A stretch of 64,000 nucleotides of DNA, from contig VSDK01012283.1 in NCBI GenBank assembly GCA_009767595.1, positions 216,589 to 280,588 of the forward strand, written 5' to 3'. The position numbers and the translations under genes were made by a program. Positions 9,301-18,700 of this stretch are shown here, in pieces. The notes under the pieces are model-generated. The model saw nothing but the letters and a program-made list of their open reading frames with translations. It had not been told where the DNA came from and did no database searches. Numbering within the stretch: the stretch's first letter is position 1; each line of letters starts with the position of its first letter. This stretch comes from Symbiodinium kawagutii (lineage: Eukaryota; Sar; Dinophyceae; Suessiales; Symbiodiniaceae).

Positions 9301-12114
9301 TGTGAATGGTCAATGGTTGTCGTAGGTTGGTAGTAGGTGGTAGTAAGCCAGCAAGATATAGGGGATATCTCAACATGTTAGTGGCTATAATGGTTGTTGA
9401 TGCTTGTGAATGGTTGGTTATGGTGGTAAACGATGATTGTGATAAGCCATGACTAGTGGTTGACTGGCTGGTTAATGGTTGATACTTATAGTATCCCACA
9501 AGAATGGGGGACCAACATATTTGTCTGTATATAGGTTATGGATGGTTAATGATGAATGGTTGTTGCTGGTCGAGCACTTGGTAAGTCCTTAGTAGTGGCT
9601 GATCAGCCATGGCTACTTATTGTTAATGACGGTTGAGAACGCTTAATGTTCACGAATGGTTAGACAACGGTTAATCGTGGCTAATCTTTGAATCAACAGG
9701 CGCAAGCAAATTGTTAACCTGTGAAAGTGGTCAATGATGGTTGATAATAGTTTATAATAGGCGTTGACAACCATCATTGATGAATGGTAAAGAACAGGGG
9801 TTCTATCAAGATAGGTATAACTATAGCTGGTTGCTTCCTTAAGCAATCTGGTGAAGACTAGGTATAACAACCAGTCGCGCCAAGATCTACGCTTCGCATC
9901 GATCGCTGGGATACTGTTGAACAGCGGCAGTGGCCCGTTGGATCAATTGCCGTCATCTCCTTAAGTACCGATGTCAGAAGCATTGAAGCACCAAGAAATA
10001 TACGGTTTCTTCATATAGGGGGAATCCTAAAGCTATGGTTGGTTTATTACTGTAAATGCTTTGCAAACCTCTGTTCTACAAAGAAATTGTATCAAATTGC
10101 ATCAAATTACTATGATTACATGATAACCTCGAGTAATTGCTATGTCGAATCTTTGTTCTCAAAGACCTGAAAAACTTACTCAAGATTACCAACCATCATT
10201 ATTCACTACAGTAAGATTTGTTAGCGAACCAGGCAACTAGCTGAAAACCTCCAAATACCTTGACCCCTGAAGCATGCCCTTCAGCACCGAGCGTCAGCGG
10301 GTGAATGGTGGGATTAAGCATGGCTGAGATAGATGGATAGGTAGGTAGGTAGGTAGGTAGATAGATCCTGGAATGGGAGGCGGTCTGGTCCACTGTGTGT
10401 TTTCAGCACCAAGTCGCGTATTGGGATTTTGGACAGTCGCTACGAACAAGTCTTCACCGCTCACCTCCTGCCTTGAGTCGTCCCAAACCAATGGCTTTCC
10501 TTCGATGTCGAATGGCTGGGGGTTCCATGGCTTTATGGATCCATGTAGAATATCATCTAAGTCGTACCGTGCCACGTGGAAGTTCAGGAATGAAAGCGTA
10601 GCATCCAGCATTTCGGAGGCAGTCAACTAAGTACATTCAACAGAACTTCAAAAAATCACGTCATGTTTAGTTTTTGTCCATGGTATGCATATATCATGCA
10701 TGCAACGGTTTGTACTCAGACATGAGAAGCCAGAGAATTTGCCACGGAGTTGTATTGGCATGAGATGGCATGGCGCGACTGTCCCCATTATTTTGTCCCT
10801 TTTCGTGGTTCCAAGCACTTTCTGAGGGAAACATGTATGGACATGCAGCCACGATCCGAAAGCTACGTTCCAGGTAGATGCATCAATTCCTCCTTGACAT
10901 TTGATTTCTAGTGGATTCATATGGCTGTTTCTTAAAATGGGGGTACCCCCAAATCATCCAATATTAATCATTGAGAGGAAAGAACCAACCATTTTTGGGG
11001 GTATCCTTTTTTGAGAATTCCTCCATATGGATTCACGCACATTTTGCCAGGCGACAAAGGATCCTTTGTACGTAGAGAAGTACGTGTGCCTGTGGCAATA
11101 CTGTTGGGAGCACTGGGTGGATCATGAACACGGAGGCCCGACAGCAGTTGCCACTGGTTCATCATTGGTAGTTCTGGATGGTTTACCACCAATGATGAAC
11201 AAGTATGATTAATTAAGGGTATAAATAGATGGTTTACTAGTCAAATGGTTTACTAGTCAGATAGAACAAAAGCCTTTTACCCTTCTGGAAACTGACAACT
11301 GGCGCTGAAACGTCCATGTTTCGAAGTTTCTTGAGATTTGGCAGGTCCTTGTGACTGCAGCACAGCTCAGTTGATGTGTCAGACTCTTAATTTAAGGATG
11401 CAGCACTTGATACAAGGCAAGCAAGGTTGAACAATTCTTCTCCGCTACATTCGTTGCGTGGTTCCGTCGGAAAACCGATTCAATGTGAGGGGTAGAATTC
11501 CTGAAGTGGCAATCCCAGCAATGACCAAACAAGCACTTCTTGTCGTTAGTAAGAGGCCTGACATACTGGTTTGTATAACATGCTGATTCAACACTGAATC
11601 ATAGTGGTTGACACTAGTCGTTCGTCACGGTTGAGGATTGTGCTTGTTTGTGCAGGCTGGTTGTGTTTCAAAATGTCTCGCGACAACAAGCCCTTCAACG
11701 ACGAGAAGGCAGCGCTGTGCCAACATGCCATTTCCACAGCCCTGAAGCACCCAGACATGGTTGAGATTTTGCTGACACCATATAAGGGTGGCATAGGATG
11801 GATAGGGTTGGTTTGGCTGCATCTAATCTATGCAATTGGGATCAAAGTTGACCCATTCATCCCGTTGCAACATGTTCATGTTGCAACACCATGCCACCTC
11901 TGGCTCAGACAGGCAATCGCTGGTGGAAAGTGTGACTATCACACCTTGGTCTCATGTGCCTTGGCACGGATTCAATCACCACAGCGCAGGTGCAGTGCAC
12001 AGTTGTTTCCTCGATACCCCTATATTGGTTTGCAACGCACGACTGATTCGTCCGGAGATCAGGAGCAACCATGGGTGATGCCGAGGTGTCGAGGCCTTGC
12101 GACCCTTCATGTGA
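315..12114 (+). CDS. N-acylglucosamine 2-epimerase (AGE/RnBP) family protein, 22 exons, 423 aa
   Basis: AGE-family (alpha/alpha)6-barrel enzymes interconvert N-acylglucosamine and N-acylmannosamine or related sugars; the substrate here is unknown. Exons: 315-383, 596-653, 1273-1333, 1931-1997, 3540-3560, 3753-3826, 4439-4511, 4719-4797, 5214-~5266, ~5512-5595, 5783-5810, 6085-~6131, ~6968-7036, 7230-7291, 7517-7589, 8031-8107, 8531-8561, 9221-9262, 11051-11135, 11656-11708, 11913-11957, 12094-12114. Phases match at every junction. The joined frame starts MEPPTKRVKAKK and runs through SGGFFQSFKIDG, EQAYGYAFILAA, YRGQNSNMHMCEA, GGFVWEHYTVDFEIDW, RPWGFQPGHQIEWAKN, DPVYGGLVYGF, KYFWVQGEAIATASLLYE, HWVDHEHGGW and GGKCDYHT to a TGA. 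His281 (GHQIEW) and His412 (DYHT) match the two histidines regarded as catalytic in the family, and total length is typical. Donors are 7 GC, 6 GA and 6 GT. Exon 9/10 and 12/13 junctions are ambiguous. The basic N-terminus is an addition that could be nuclear targeting or disorder. Confidence 0.85.
480..553. repeat. MITE-A, degenerate partial copy (epimerase intron 1)
   Basis: A damaged half copy of the GGTTTCTCAAAATAGGG-type inverted-repeat element described at 31521-31628. It matches the GGGTTTCTTGAAATTGGGAA arm and the inner segment but lacks the second arm. Confidence 0.5.
808..909. repeat. MITE-A copy (epimerase intron 2)
   Basis: An approximately 100-bp copy with one arm starting GGTGGTTTCTCAAGATAGGG. 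It has the family inner segment (AATGGCTGGTTTA, then TTGGATGATTTGGGGGTACC) and a diverged second arm ending GGGAAACCCC. It lies wholly inside the intron between exons 596-653 and 1273-1333. Confidence 0.7.
1998..3539. other. Epimerase intron 4 (1542 bp)
   Basis: GA-AG intron. It holds CA-rich and AATGTAATG-type low-complexity DNA, GGTTAATGATGG tracts near 2080-2160, and a very diverged inverted-repeat element about 2203-2300. A 151-codon open frame at 2374-2829 shows no recognisable family. It is flanked by exons ending in FKIDGTQLVRD and beginning EIHASFQ. Confidence 0.5.
4083..4226. repeat. (GAA)n microsatellite in epimerase intron 6
   Basis: About 140 bp of nearly pure GAA/AAG on the plus strand. 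It lies in the intron between exons 3753-3826 and 4439-4511. The spurious poly-Ser, poly-Leu, poly-Phe, poly-Lys and poly-Glu frames of the area are its six-frame shadows. Confidence 0.98.
6132..6967. other. Epimerase intron 12 (about 836 bp)
   Basis: The intron between exons ending AETFASQ and starting HASHVSGG. The boundary repeat CAGCAC occurs at both ends, so the exact cut is ambiguous. A 107-codon minus-strand open frame at 6290-6613 looks compositionally like protein but has no motif I recognise. I did not call it a gene. Confidence 0.4.
9021..9113. repeat. MITE-B copy (epimerase intron 17)
   Basis: A 93-bp element. Its arms are ATGGCAGTGGGTCAAAACCC and the imperfect reverse complement of GGCTATTGGTCAATATT. 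The inner segment, CCATTAACCATTGTTTTCCC, is shared with copies near 34312, 56081 and 61103. Confidence 0.7.
10294..10626 (-). CDS. Unrecognised antisense open frame inside epimerase intron 18
   Basis: A minus-strand frame of 110 codons. Its first 80 residues look like real protein (ASEMLDATLSFLNFHVARYD; later GKPLVWDDSRQEVSGEDLFV). The last part runs through a GTAG microsatellite and is probably not coding. The plus strand here is not needed by the epimerase, because the flanking exons join without a gap. A possible acceptor (acttag) precedes the frame. It may be a nested gene exon or a decayed repeat coding region; no family was recognised. Confidence 0.3.
   Translation of the reverse strand: MTASEMLDATLSFLNFHVARYDLDDILHGSIKPWNPQPFDIEGKPLVWDDSRQEVSGEDLFVATVQNPNTRLGAENTQWTRPPPIPGSIYLPTYLPIHLSQPCLIPPFTR
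10921..11032. repeat. MITE-A copy next to an epimerase splice acceptor
   Basis: A full copy with arms ATGGCTGTTTCTTAAAATGG and TTTTTTGAGAATTCCTCCAT. The inner segment is in the orientation ATCATCCAATATTAATC … AACCAACCATTTTTGGGGG. The element ends about 18 bp before the AG acceptor at 11049-11050. Confidence 0.75.
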
Positions 12115-12400
12115 GAGGGTTCCGGTCGTCATCGGCAGGGAATTGTTTGTCTCTAAAGACATGGCATTCCAGACGTGGAAAATGGAGAAAAGAGCGGCTG
12201 CCCAGGATGTCATCGGACGTTTGTACATAGATAGCTTCCAAAGGAACGAGGCCATTTGTTCGCCCCAGTGTGGAGAATTATATATAGTGGGGCACTATGA
12301 ACTTGGTGTTTAACGGTGTGTAATTGCCAGATACATATATACTACATATACATATGTACTAAATCTACACATATACATACATATATATATATATATATAT
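12115..12400. other. Spacer between the epimerase stop and the retrotransposon
   Basis: The first part (about 12138-12208) is open with natural codon choice (MAFQTWKMEKRAAAQ in one frame). It is bounded by cag and a GA, so it could be an exon of another gene, but no family was recognised. From about 12310 the sequence is ACATATATA-type, ending in (AT)10 where the retrotransposon inserted. Confidence 0.4.
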
Positions 12401-12695
12401 TGTGATTGTGCACATCTGCTTAGTCATGTTAGTATGGGATCAAAGCCGAGCGGGTACCCTTTGTCCATGCATTCATCCTCTCATGATCAGTTGTGCCACC
12501 TCCTGTCTTTCGCAGGGTCGTGTACAGGCCCAAGGAGACAAGCTCAGGGGGCTAGGATCGGTGGGAGTCGTGGCCGATTCCACGGTGTAGCCATAGGCGT
12601 GGCTGTGCAAAAGGCGCTGTCCGTTGGCAGCGAGTTGGGAGACCAGGGAGTCTCATTGAGCCGAAGTTGAGTGTGCTACCAGTGCAGGTTCTGCA
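12401..12695 (+). repeat. 5' LTR
   Basis: A 295-bp repeat beginning TGTGATTGTGCACATC and ending GCAGGTTCTGCA, with the usual TG…CA ends. It is identical to 20698-20992. The left edge is fixed because the base before it differs from the base before the 3' LTR, and the right edge likewise. Promoter and poly-A signals should lie inside, but none is identifiable. Confidence 0.97.
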
Positions 12696-12696
12696 T

Positions 12697-12716
12697 TGGT
12701 AGCGGAGCCGCTACCC
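12697..12716 (+). promoter_or_regulatory. Primer binding site within a perfect inverted repeat
   Basis: TGGTAGCGGAGC begins 2 bases after the LTR. Its reverse complement ends in CTCCGCT-A-CCA, which would fit a tRNA with an A1-U72 acceptor pair, the hallmark of eukaryotic initiator tRNA-Met and the usual copia primer. The site lies inside GGTAGCGG-AG-CCGCTACC (12698-12715), a perfect 8-bp inverted repeat with a 2-base centre. Confidence 0.7.
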
Positions 12717-12771
12717 AGCCGGTGACCGCTTTGAGGACGAAGCCCAGCACCGGAAGCTGGTTGATCCAGTC

Positions 12772-15700
12772 ATGGGCAGCAATGAGGAACAAGCTGCCAC
12801 CAGTTCTGCCACTCCTTCAGTGAATGGAGGTAGCCTCTCCCACTTGCCATGGTCCCAGATCCCGACCTTCAAGCCTGGTGAGACGGACATCAATGACTAT
12901 ACACGTCGTTTGGAGTTCATTGCCAGTCTCTGGCCACCTGAACACTTGCAACATCTGGCGCCTCGCGCCGCTATGCAGTGTGAGGGGTCCGCTTTTAAGC
13001 GGGTGATGAGGATCGAACCAAGCAAGTTGAAGACCGCCTCCACCAGTGGGGTGAAAGCACTGGTGCAAGCGCTGGGAGGAATCTGGGGGCGCTCCAAGCT
13101 TGAGGACAAGTTCGAGCGCTTCGAGAGGGCTATTTATACCACCTCTCAACGACCAGACGAATCCCACGAGAGCTATCTGGCGAGACATGACCATCAATTC
13201 GAAGAGCTTTTGGCCATGGGAGTGCAGATGAAGGAGTTCAGAGCCTACATCCTCCTTCGCAACTCCGGCCTGGGGAGTGAAGACAAGAAGAAATTGATAG
13301 TTGACTCCCAAGGAACCCTCGATTACGATGGTGTGGTCTCTGCCTTGAAGCTGCTGGGATCTCGATTTTTCCATGAGGTGCACACCGGCACCACCAAGAA
13401 TCAATCCAGAACCAAAACGTATGACGTGAATCATGTCCAACAAGAAGATGCTTTGGTCATGCAACCTGCGGAGGAAGAGAACATCTACATGGGTGATGCC
13501 GAGGAGTACATCGAGGCCATGGCAGATGAGGGAGACAGTGACGCCCTCCTCTGCGTCCAATTTGAAGAGGCCGTCATCGATGTCCTCCAAGGAGATCCTG
13601 ACACCGCTAGTTGCCTCACCACGTACACCGAGGCACGTCGGCGTCTGACTGAACGCCACAAGAACAGAGGTTTTTGGGGACCTTCGTCAAAAGGGTCCAA
13701 AGGCAAGTCCAAGGGAAAGGGCTTTGGAAAAGGCCGCAAACCTCTTGCCCAGAGGATCCTAGAATCTCACTGCCGACGATGTGGCGCCAAAGGTCATTGG
13801 CGTGCAGAATGCCCGCAGCGATTTCAGAGTGCCACCAACAACACCTCGACTCAAGGGAACTCCAAGGATGCTTCGGCCTTCACCGGGACCATCCTCCATG
13901 AAGATGAGGACGCCATTGAGAATGACATGCTGATGAGAGATGACTTCCTTGTACAGGACACTCTGAAGCCCGTAGTTGTTCACCATGCATCCGTGTGCCA
14001 TGTTTTGTCTAGTCGGGGGGACCATGATAATCACTGTAACCAGGATGACCAGGGTAACCTTGCTCGGCAAAATCCCAATCGTAGGTCCAGTTCACAGTTC
14101 CATGACCATGCCAGGAAGCTGATCCCTGACCTCCGTCGTCGACTGAGGAAGCCAGCCGATCCAAGCCCCCTGCAGCCGAACACAGTGGCAACCACCGCTC
14201 CTCCCGTGATGGAGCCGTGCAGGGTTCAGGAGGAATCCGCAGTTGCCCAGTTTACATGTCATGGACCTCTTGGGATCGTTGACCTAGGAGCAAGTCAATC
14301 TGTGATTGGACAAGATCAGATACATCATGTTTTGCAAGCTTTGCCACCAGGGATTCAGGAGCTAGTCCAAGAGGTCTCATGCAATACCGTTTTTCGTTTT
14401 GGAAACAACAGTACTGTTCAGTGCAACAAAGCATATTTGATTCCGTTGTTCAAGTGGTTTGTGAAGCTGTGTGTTGTTCCGACTCAGACTCCTTTTTTGA
14501 TTTCCAACAATGTTTTCAGAACGCTCGGAGCCCTCATCGATACGGCACAGGACCGTGTTGAATTTCGACAGCTCCACATCACCATGCCACTTCAGTTGTC
14601 CGACAAAAGGTTGTATCTCCTGGATTTTGCTGACCTCGTTTCTCGTGCATACCATGTTACTCCTAGCACCAGCACTGCACAATCACCACCTCACAATCAT
14701 GTCATGTACACGGAACCTTGTGAACCATCCATCCCCTTCATTCCAGATACCACCGTGATCACACCAGAGAAGCATGAAGATGTCAATCATAAAATCAGTG
14801 ATGAACCTGAGACCCCAGAAAGCAGTCTCGGTACAAGCAAGTTTCCGTGTGCTCCTCTCGCATCCAGTGACTGTGCACATCATGCCGACCCAGAGCAAGG
14901 CCGCAGCCAAGAACCCCGGAGCCGAGTTGGCAGAGCGCTTCAGCCGCACAGCAGCTGCAGCGAGTTCCGAAGCTCAGATCGATTACCAAGCCATGACGTT
15001 GGAGGACTTGGGCCAACTCACCATCGGGTTCGGAGATGTGAAGAGAGGACAGACCTATGCCAAGGTGCTCAAGGAAGACCCGCGGTATGTGACCTGGTTC
15101 ACTCGGACCTACGGAGTGGAGAATCCTCGTGCCTCACATGTGGGATTCCTGACCTATGTTCGCAAATTCGTGGAGCAATCGGAGACCCATGCCAAGAGCA
15201 CCCAGTGCAAGGCCAAGGCCAAGGCCAAGAGTCCGCCCTCTCCACCTCCTCTGACTGCAGAAGAGTTGGTTTCCGAGGAAGAGGAGATGGAGGAACCCAC
15301 ATGGGATCTCTTGGACAAGCAGGCGGACCAGGACATCCGCCTCGATCGACTCGAAGTGTCAGTTTCTCAACTGGTGCAGCAGCTCGGCGAGGTGACCCAG
15401 TTTCTGAAGCAAGCTGCCGCCCAGCCGTAGATGGAGAGAACCATCCGATACCCCAGTGTGTCGGTGATGAGCATGGCATTCACTGCATCCAAGAGGAAGA
15501 TCAGACCAATGTGGTTGATGTTGAGTATTTCCATGATCTGATTTTGTCAGCTGAACCGATGGACAATCCGATTCACCAAGAGATGTGGGAGTATTGGTTG
15601 AAACATTATCATGTGAATCCAGATGCTATTCGTCAACACTTTCAACGACCTGGCATCGACTTGTTGGAAGTTTATTGTTCCAGTGATAGCCAACTTGTCA

Positions 15701-18700
15701 CACAAGCACTGAAGCTGGGTTTGCTGGCCAAACGTTTTGGCCGCAGTCAAGGTGACCTTGCCACCTATCTCGGTCGTACCATGTTGTATGATGAACTCTG
15801 GAAATCTAGACCTAAACATGTTTGGATTTCTCCGACCTGTGGACCATGGGGTGGTTGGAATCACCTTAATGCCCAGAAATCCCTGAAGTTGGCAGATCAT
15901 GTCGACCGCCGACGAGCATCGGAGAGGATTCATCTTCTCATGTGTGATGCATTGTTCCGTTTGCAACTGTGGCGAGGACCTTCCACTCATTTCCATTTGG
16001 AACAGCCTGCCGGGTCAATCATGATACATCAGCCTGAGATGCGAAGCGTAGCCCAATTGACCACTCGAATCCTTTGTGATATGTGCACAGCCGGCAGACT
16101 CGTCCATCCGGAAACCTCCGAGCCATTGAAGAAGCGAACACAGGTGTTGACCACTTCAGCAATCATGGCTCGCATGTTGGAAACACATCAGTGTAAGGAT
16201 GATCACACGCATGCTCCAATTCAAGGTAGCTGTAGAACCAATCATGGACGGATGCCACTCACCCAGTTCACTGAGTTTTATACTGTGTTGTTTGCCCGAA
16301 GACTCAGTCGTACCATCATGAGTAGCCTTGCTGTGCATGAAACCAGAACGCCCACTCAGCAGGTCGATGCACTTGTTGGACAAGTGGACGAATGCATTTT
16401 TGCCAGTAGCACTGCCGAGGCCAAACGCCGCGCCAAAACTGATTCAGGACCAGTCAAGAGAAGACGGCTGACCCGTGTGTTTCCACCAGCTGATCCATCC
16501 CCGACTTCCGAAATTCCATATCACGAAGTTTTGGATCTAATTGAGAAGAACACTCCCAGAGTCGGTAAGGTTGTCTTCACTCATGGACCAATCCTGAACC
16601 AAGTGCAAGCTTTGTTTCCCGAGATGACCATCCATGTGGTCGAAGCTTGTAGAGGCATAGATCGATTGCGACCACCGCCCATCAAGCTGGCGAAAGGTTC
16701 TGCTCCCTATCGGCGCAGTTTTGGAAGATTGCGTTCCAACCTCCAATCCTTCATCGATTCCGAATGGGAACCATGGGAGCAACTCTCTCATAGACAATTG
16801 ATCCGAAAGGGGAACCCTTCCAGAATTTTGGTGACAATGTTTGCTCATGGAAATTCATCCAGTGTTGGAACTCCGCAGTCCACCGCTCAGGGATCAGAAG
16901 ACCCGTCTCCGGGAGGTCTGGAAAAGCGACCATTAGCTGAACATCCCGAGGCCCCTGAGGCCAAAAGACCTCGAGAAGAGCCTTGCACGACCCCTGAACC
17001 AGCCAATCAGGACAGGGATGAGCCAGGCCCACCAAACATCACCAAGGAATCTGGAAGTTCTATTGCCAAGGGAAACCAACATGGACCTTTGTTTCAAGGT
17101 CTACCAGCTGATGTTCAATCGCAGTTGATTCGCATCCACAAGAACTTGGGTCATCCCGACACCAAGATGTTCCAAGGTGCGTTGAGCAGAGCCGGCTGGT
17201 CAGATTCCGTGGTCCAAGCAATGCAGGATTTCAAGTGTGATATTTGCTTTGAAAAGCAACAGCCCAAGATTCAACGACCATGTCATTTGCGTACATCTCG
17301 TGAGTTCAATGATCTTGTTTCATTTGATGGTGTTGAATGGACCAGCGCTGAAGGCAAGAAGTTTTACTTCTATCATTTCATTGATCATGCCACAAACTTT
17401 CAGATGGCCATACCGTCATATCAAAGAGACACGCATAGCTTCATCGAATGTTTTCGCAATGCATGGATCCGTTGGGCTGGCTCTCCCAGAGAGATCATGT
17501 GTGACAGTGCCACGGAGTTTTGCAGTGAAGGTTTCGCCGAGTTTCTTCAATCCCACAATATCAAGAGTAATGTGATACCCACCAATGCGCACTGGCAATT
17601 GGGCCGAGCAGAACGTCATGGGGCTTTGTTGACCAACATGTTGGACAAATACCAAGTGGAACAACCCATCTACACCCCGGATGATTTCGACCAAGGGCTA
17701 CAACATCTTTGTCATGCCAAGAACTCCCTCTCCAGATCCCTGGGATATACCCCAGAAATCTTGGTACTGGGAAAGAGCAGTCAACAACCTGGGAGCAACC
17801 TTAATGAAGAAGATAGTTCCCAATTCACTGCGGTTGAATCTGAGTCTCTGGAGGGGACTCGATTTCTGCTCCAGTTGGCCAGGAGACAAGCAGCCCGGCT
17901 AGCTTTTGTGAAAGCTGACCAATGTCAGGTCCTGCGACGTGCCTTCCACTCCCGGTCCCGACCCAATCGCATGGAGTACCAACCAGGTGACACCATCATG
18001 TATTGGCGACCAGGAAGTGAAGTGGAGAGCGGGTCATGGCACGGTCCTGGTAAAGTCATTACGGTTGAGCATCCAAACACAATATGGGTAAGCCACTTGA
18101 CACGATTGTATAGATTTGCGCCTGAACATGTTCGACATGTATCCAATCGAGAACTCCAGACTTCACCAGCCAATACCGATGTTCCACAGCATGTCAAGAC
18201 AGGTGTGTTCCAGTACCATGACCAAGTTCCTACCAACATACCACCTTCAAATCCCCCAGCCACTGTGATAACACCTCCTGATGAAATCCTTCCAGAACCG
18301 GTTGTTCCTGACGCGACACCAGAACTGGTGGAACCGACTCCGCATTCCGGAGATAGTAACACCCAGCCAGATGCTGAACCAAACTCAGCAACACCATCTT
18401 TGCCAGAACTCGATGAGAGTCCTGCAGATGGTATTGATGTTCCGATCCCCGTGAGTGACACCGATGATATCCTCTCCACTCTCAGCCAGGAAGGAAGTGA
18501 TCAATGGGAAATCCGTGGACAGCAGCTCATTCGCCATCATCGTAGACCAAGGTTGAAGATGTTTGTTCCATCGGACTGTGGTCAGATTCCAATTCCAATC
18601 CAACACCTGAGTGTGGATCGTGTCACGCGAGGCATAGATCGGCTGGGCTCCAGTTTCGTTGAGCAGGATCAGTGGCATCAGAGCATGAAAGCCCATAGCA

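Larger units (their letters stand above)
9263..11050. other. Epimerase intron 18 (1788 bp)
   Basis: The largest intron of the gene, GT-AG. It contains long GGTTAATGATGG-type degenerate DNA (9300-9830), a partial MITE-A near 10000-10065, a (GTAG)n run at 10328-10366, a minus-strand open frame (10294-10626) and a full MITE-A (10921-11032). The right end of that MITE-A lies only 18 bp before the exon that starts at 11051. Confidence 0.6.

Noticed and set aside
11604..12230. 208-codon ORF covering two epimerase exons in one frame
   Set aside because: Exons 20 and 21 happen to share this frame, but the text between and after them does not look like AGE protein. Splicing with GC donors restores the family motif and gives a TGA at 12112-12114.
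12817..13659. 280-codon minus-strand ORF
   Set aside because: Antisense shadow of the retrotransposon Gag, with no independent motif.
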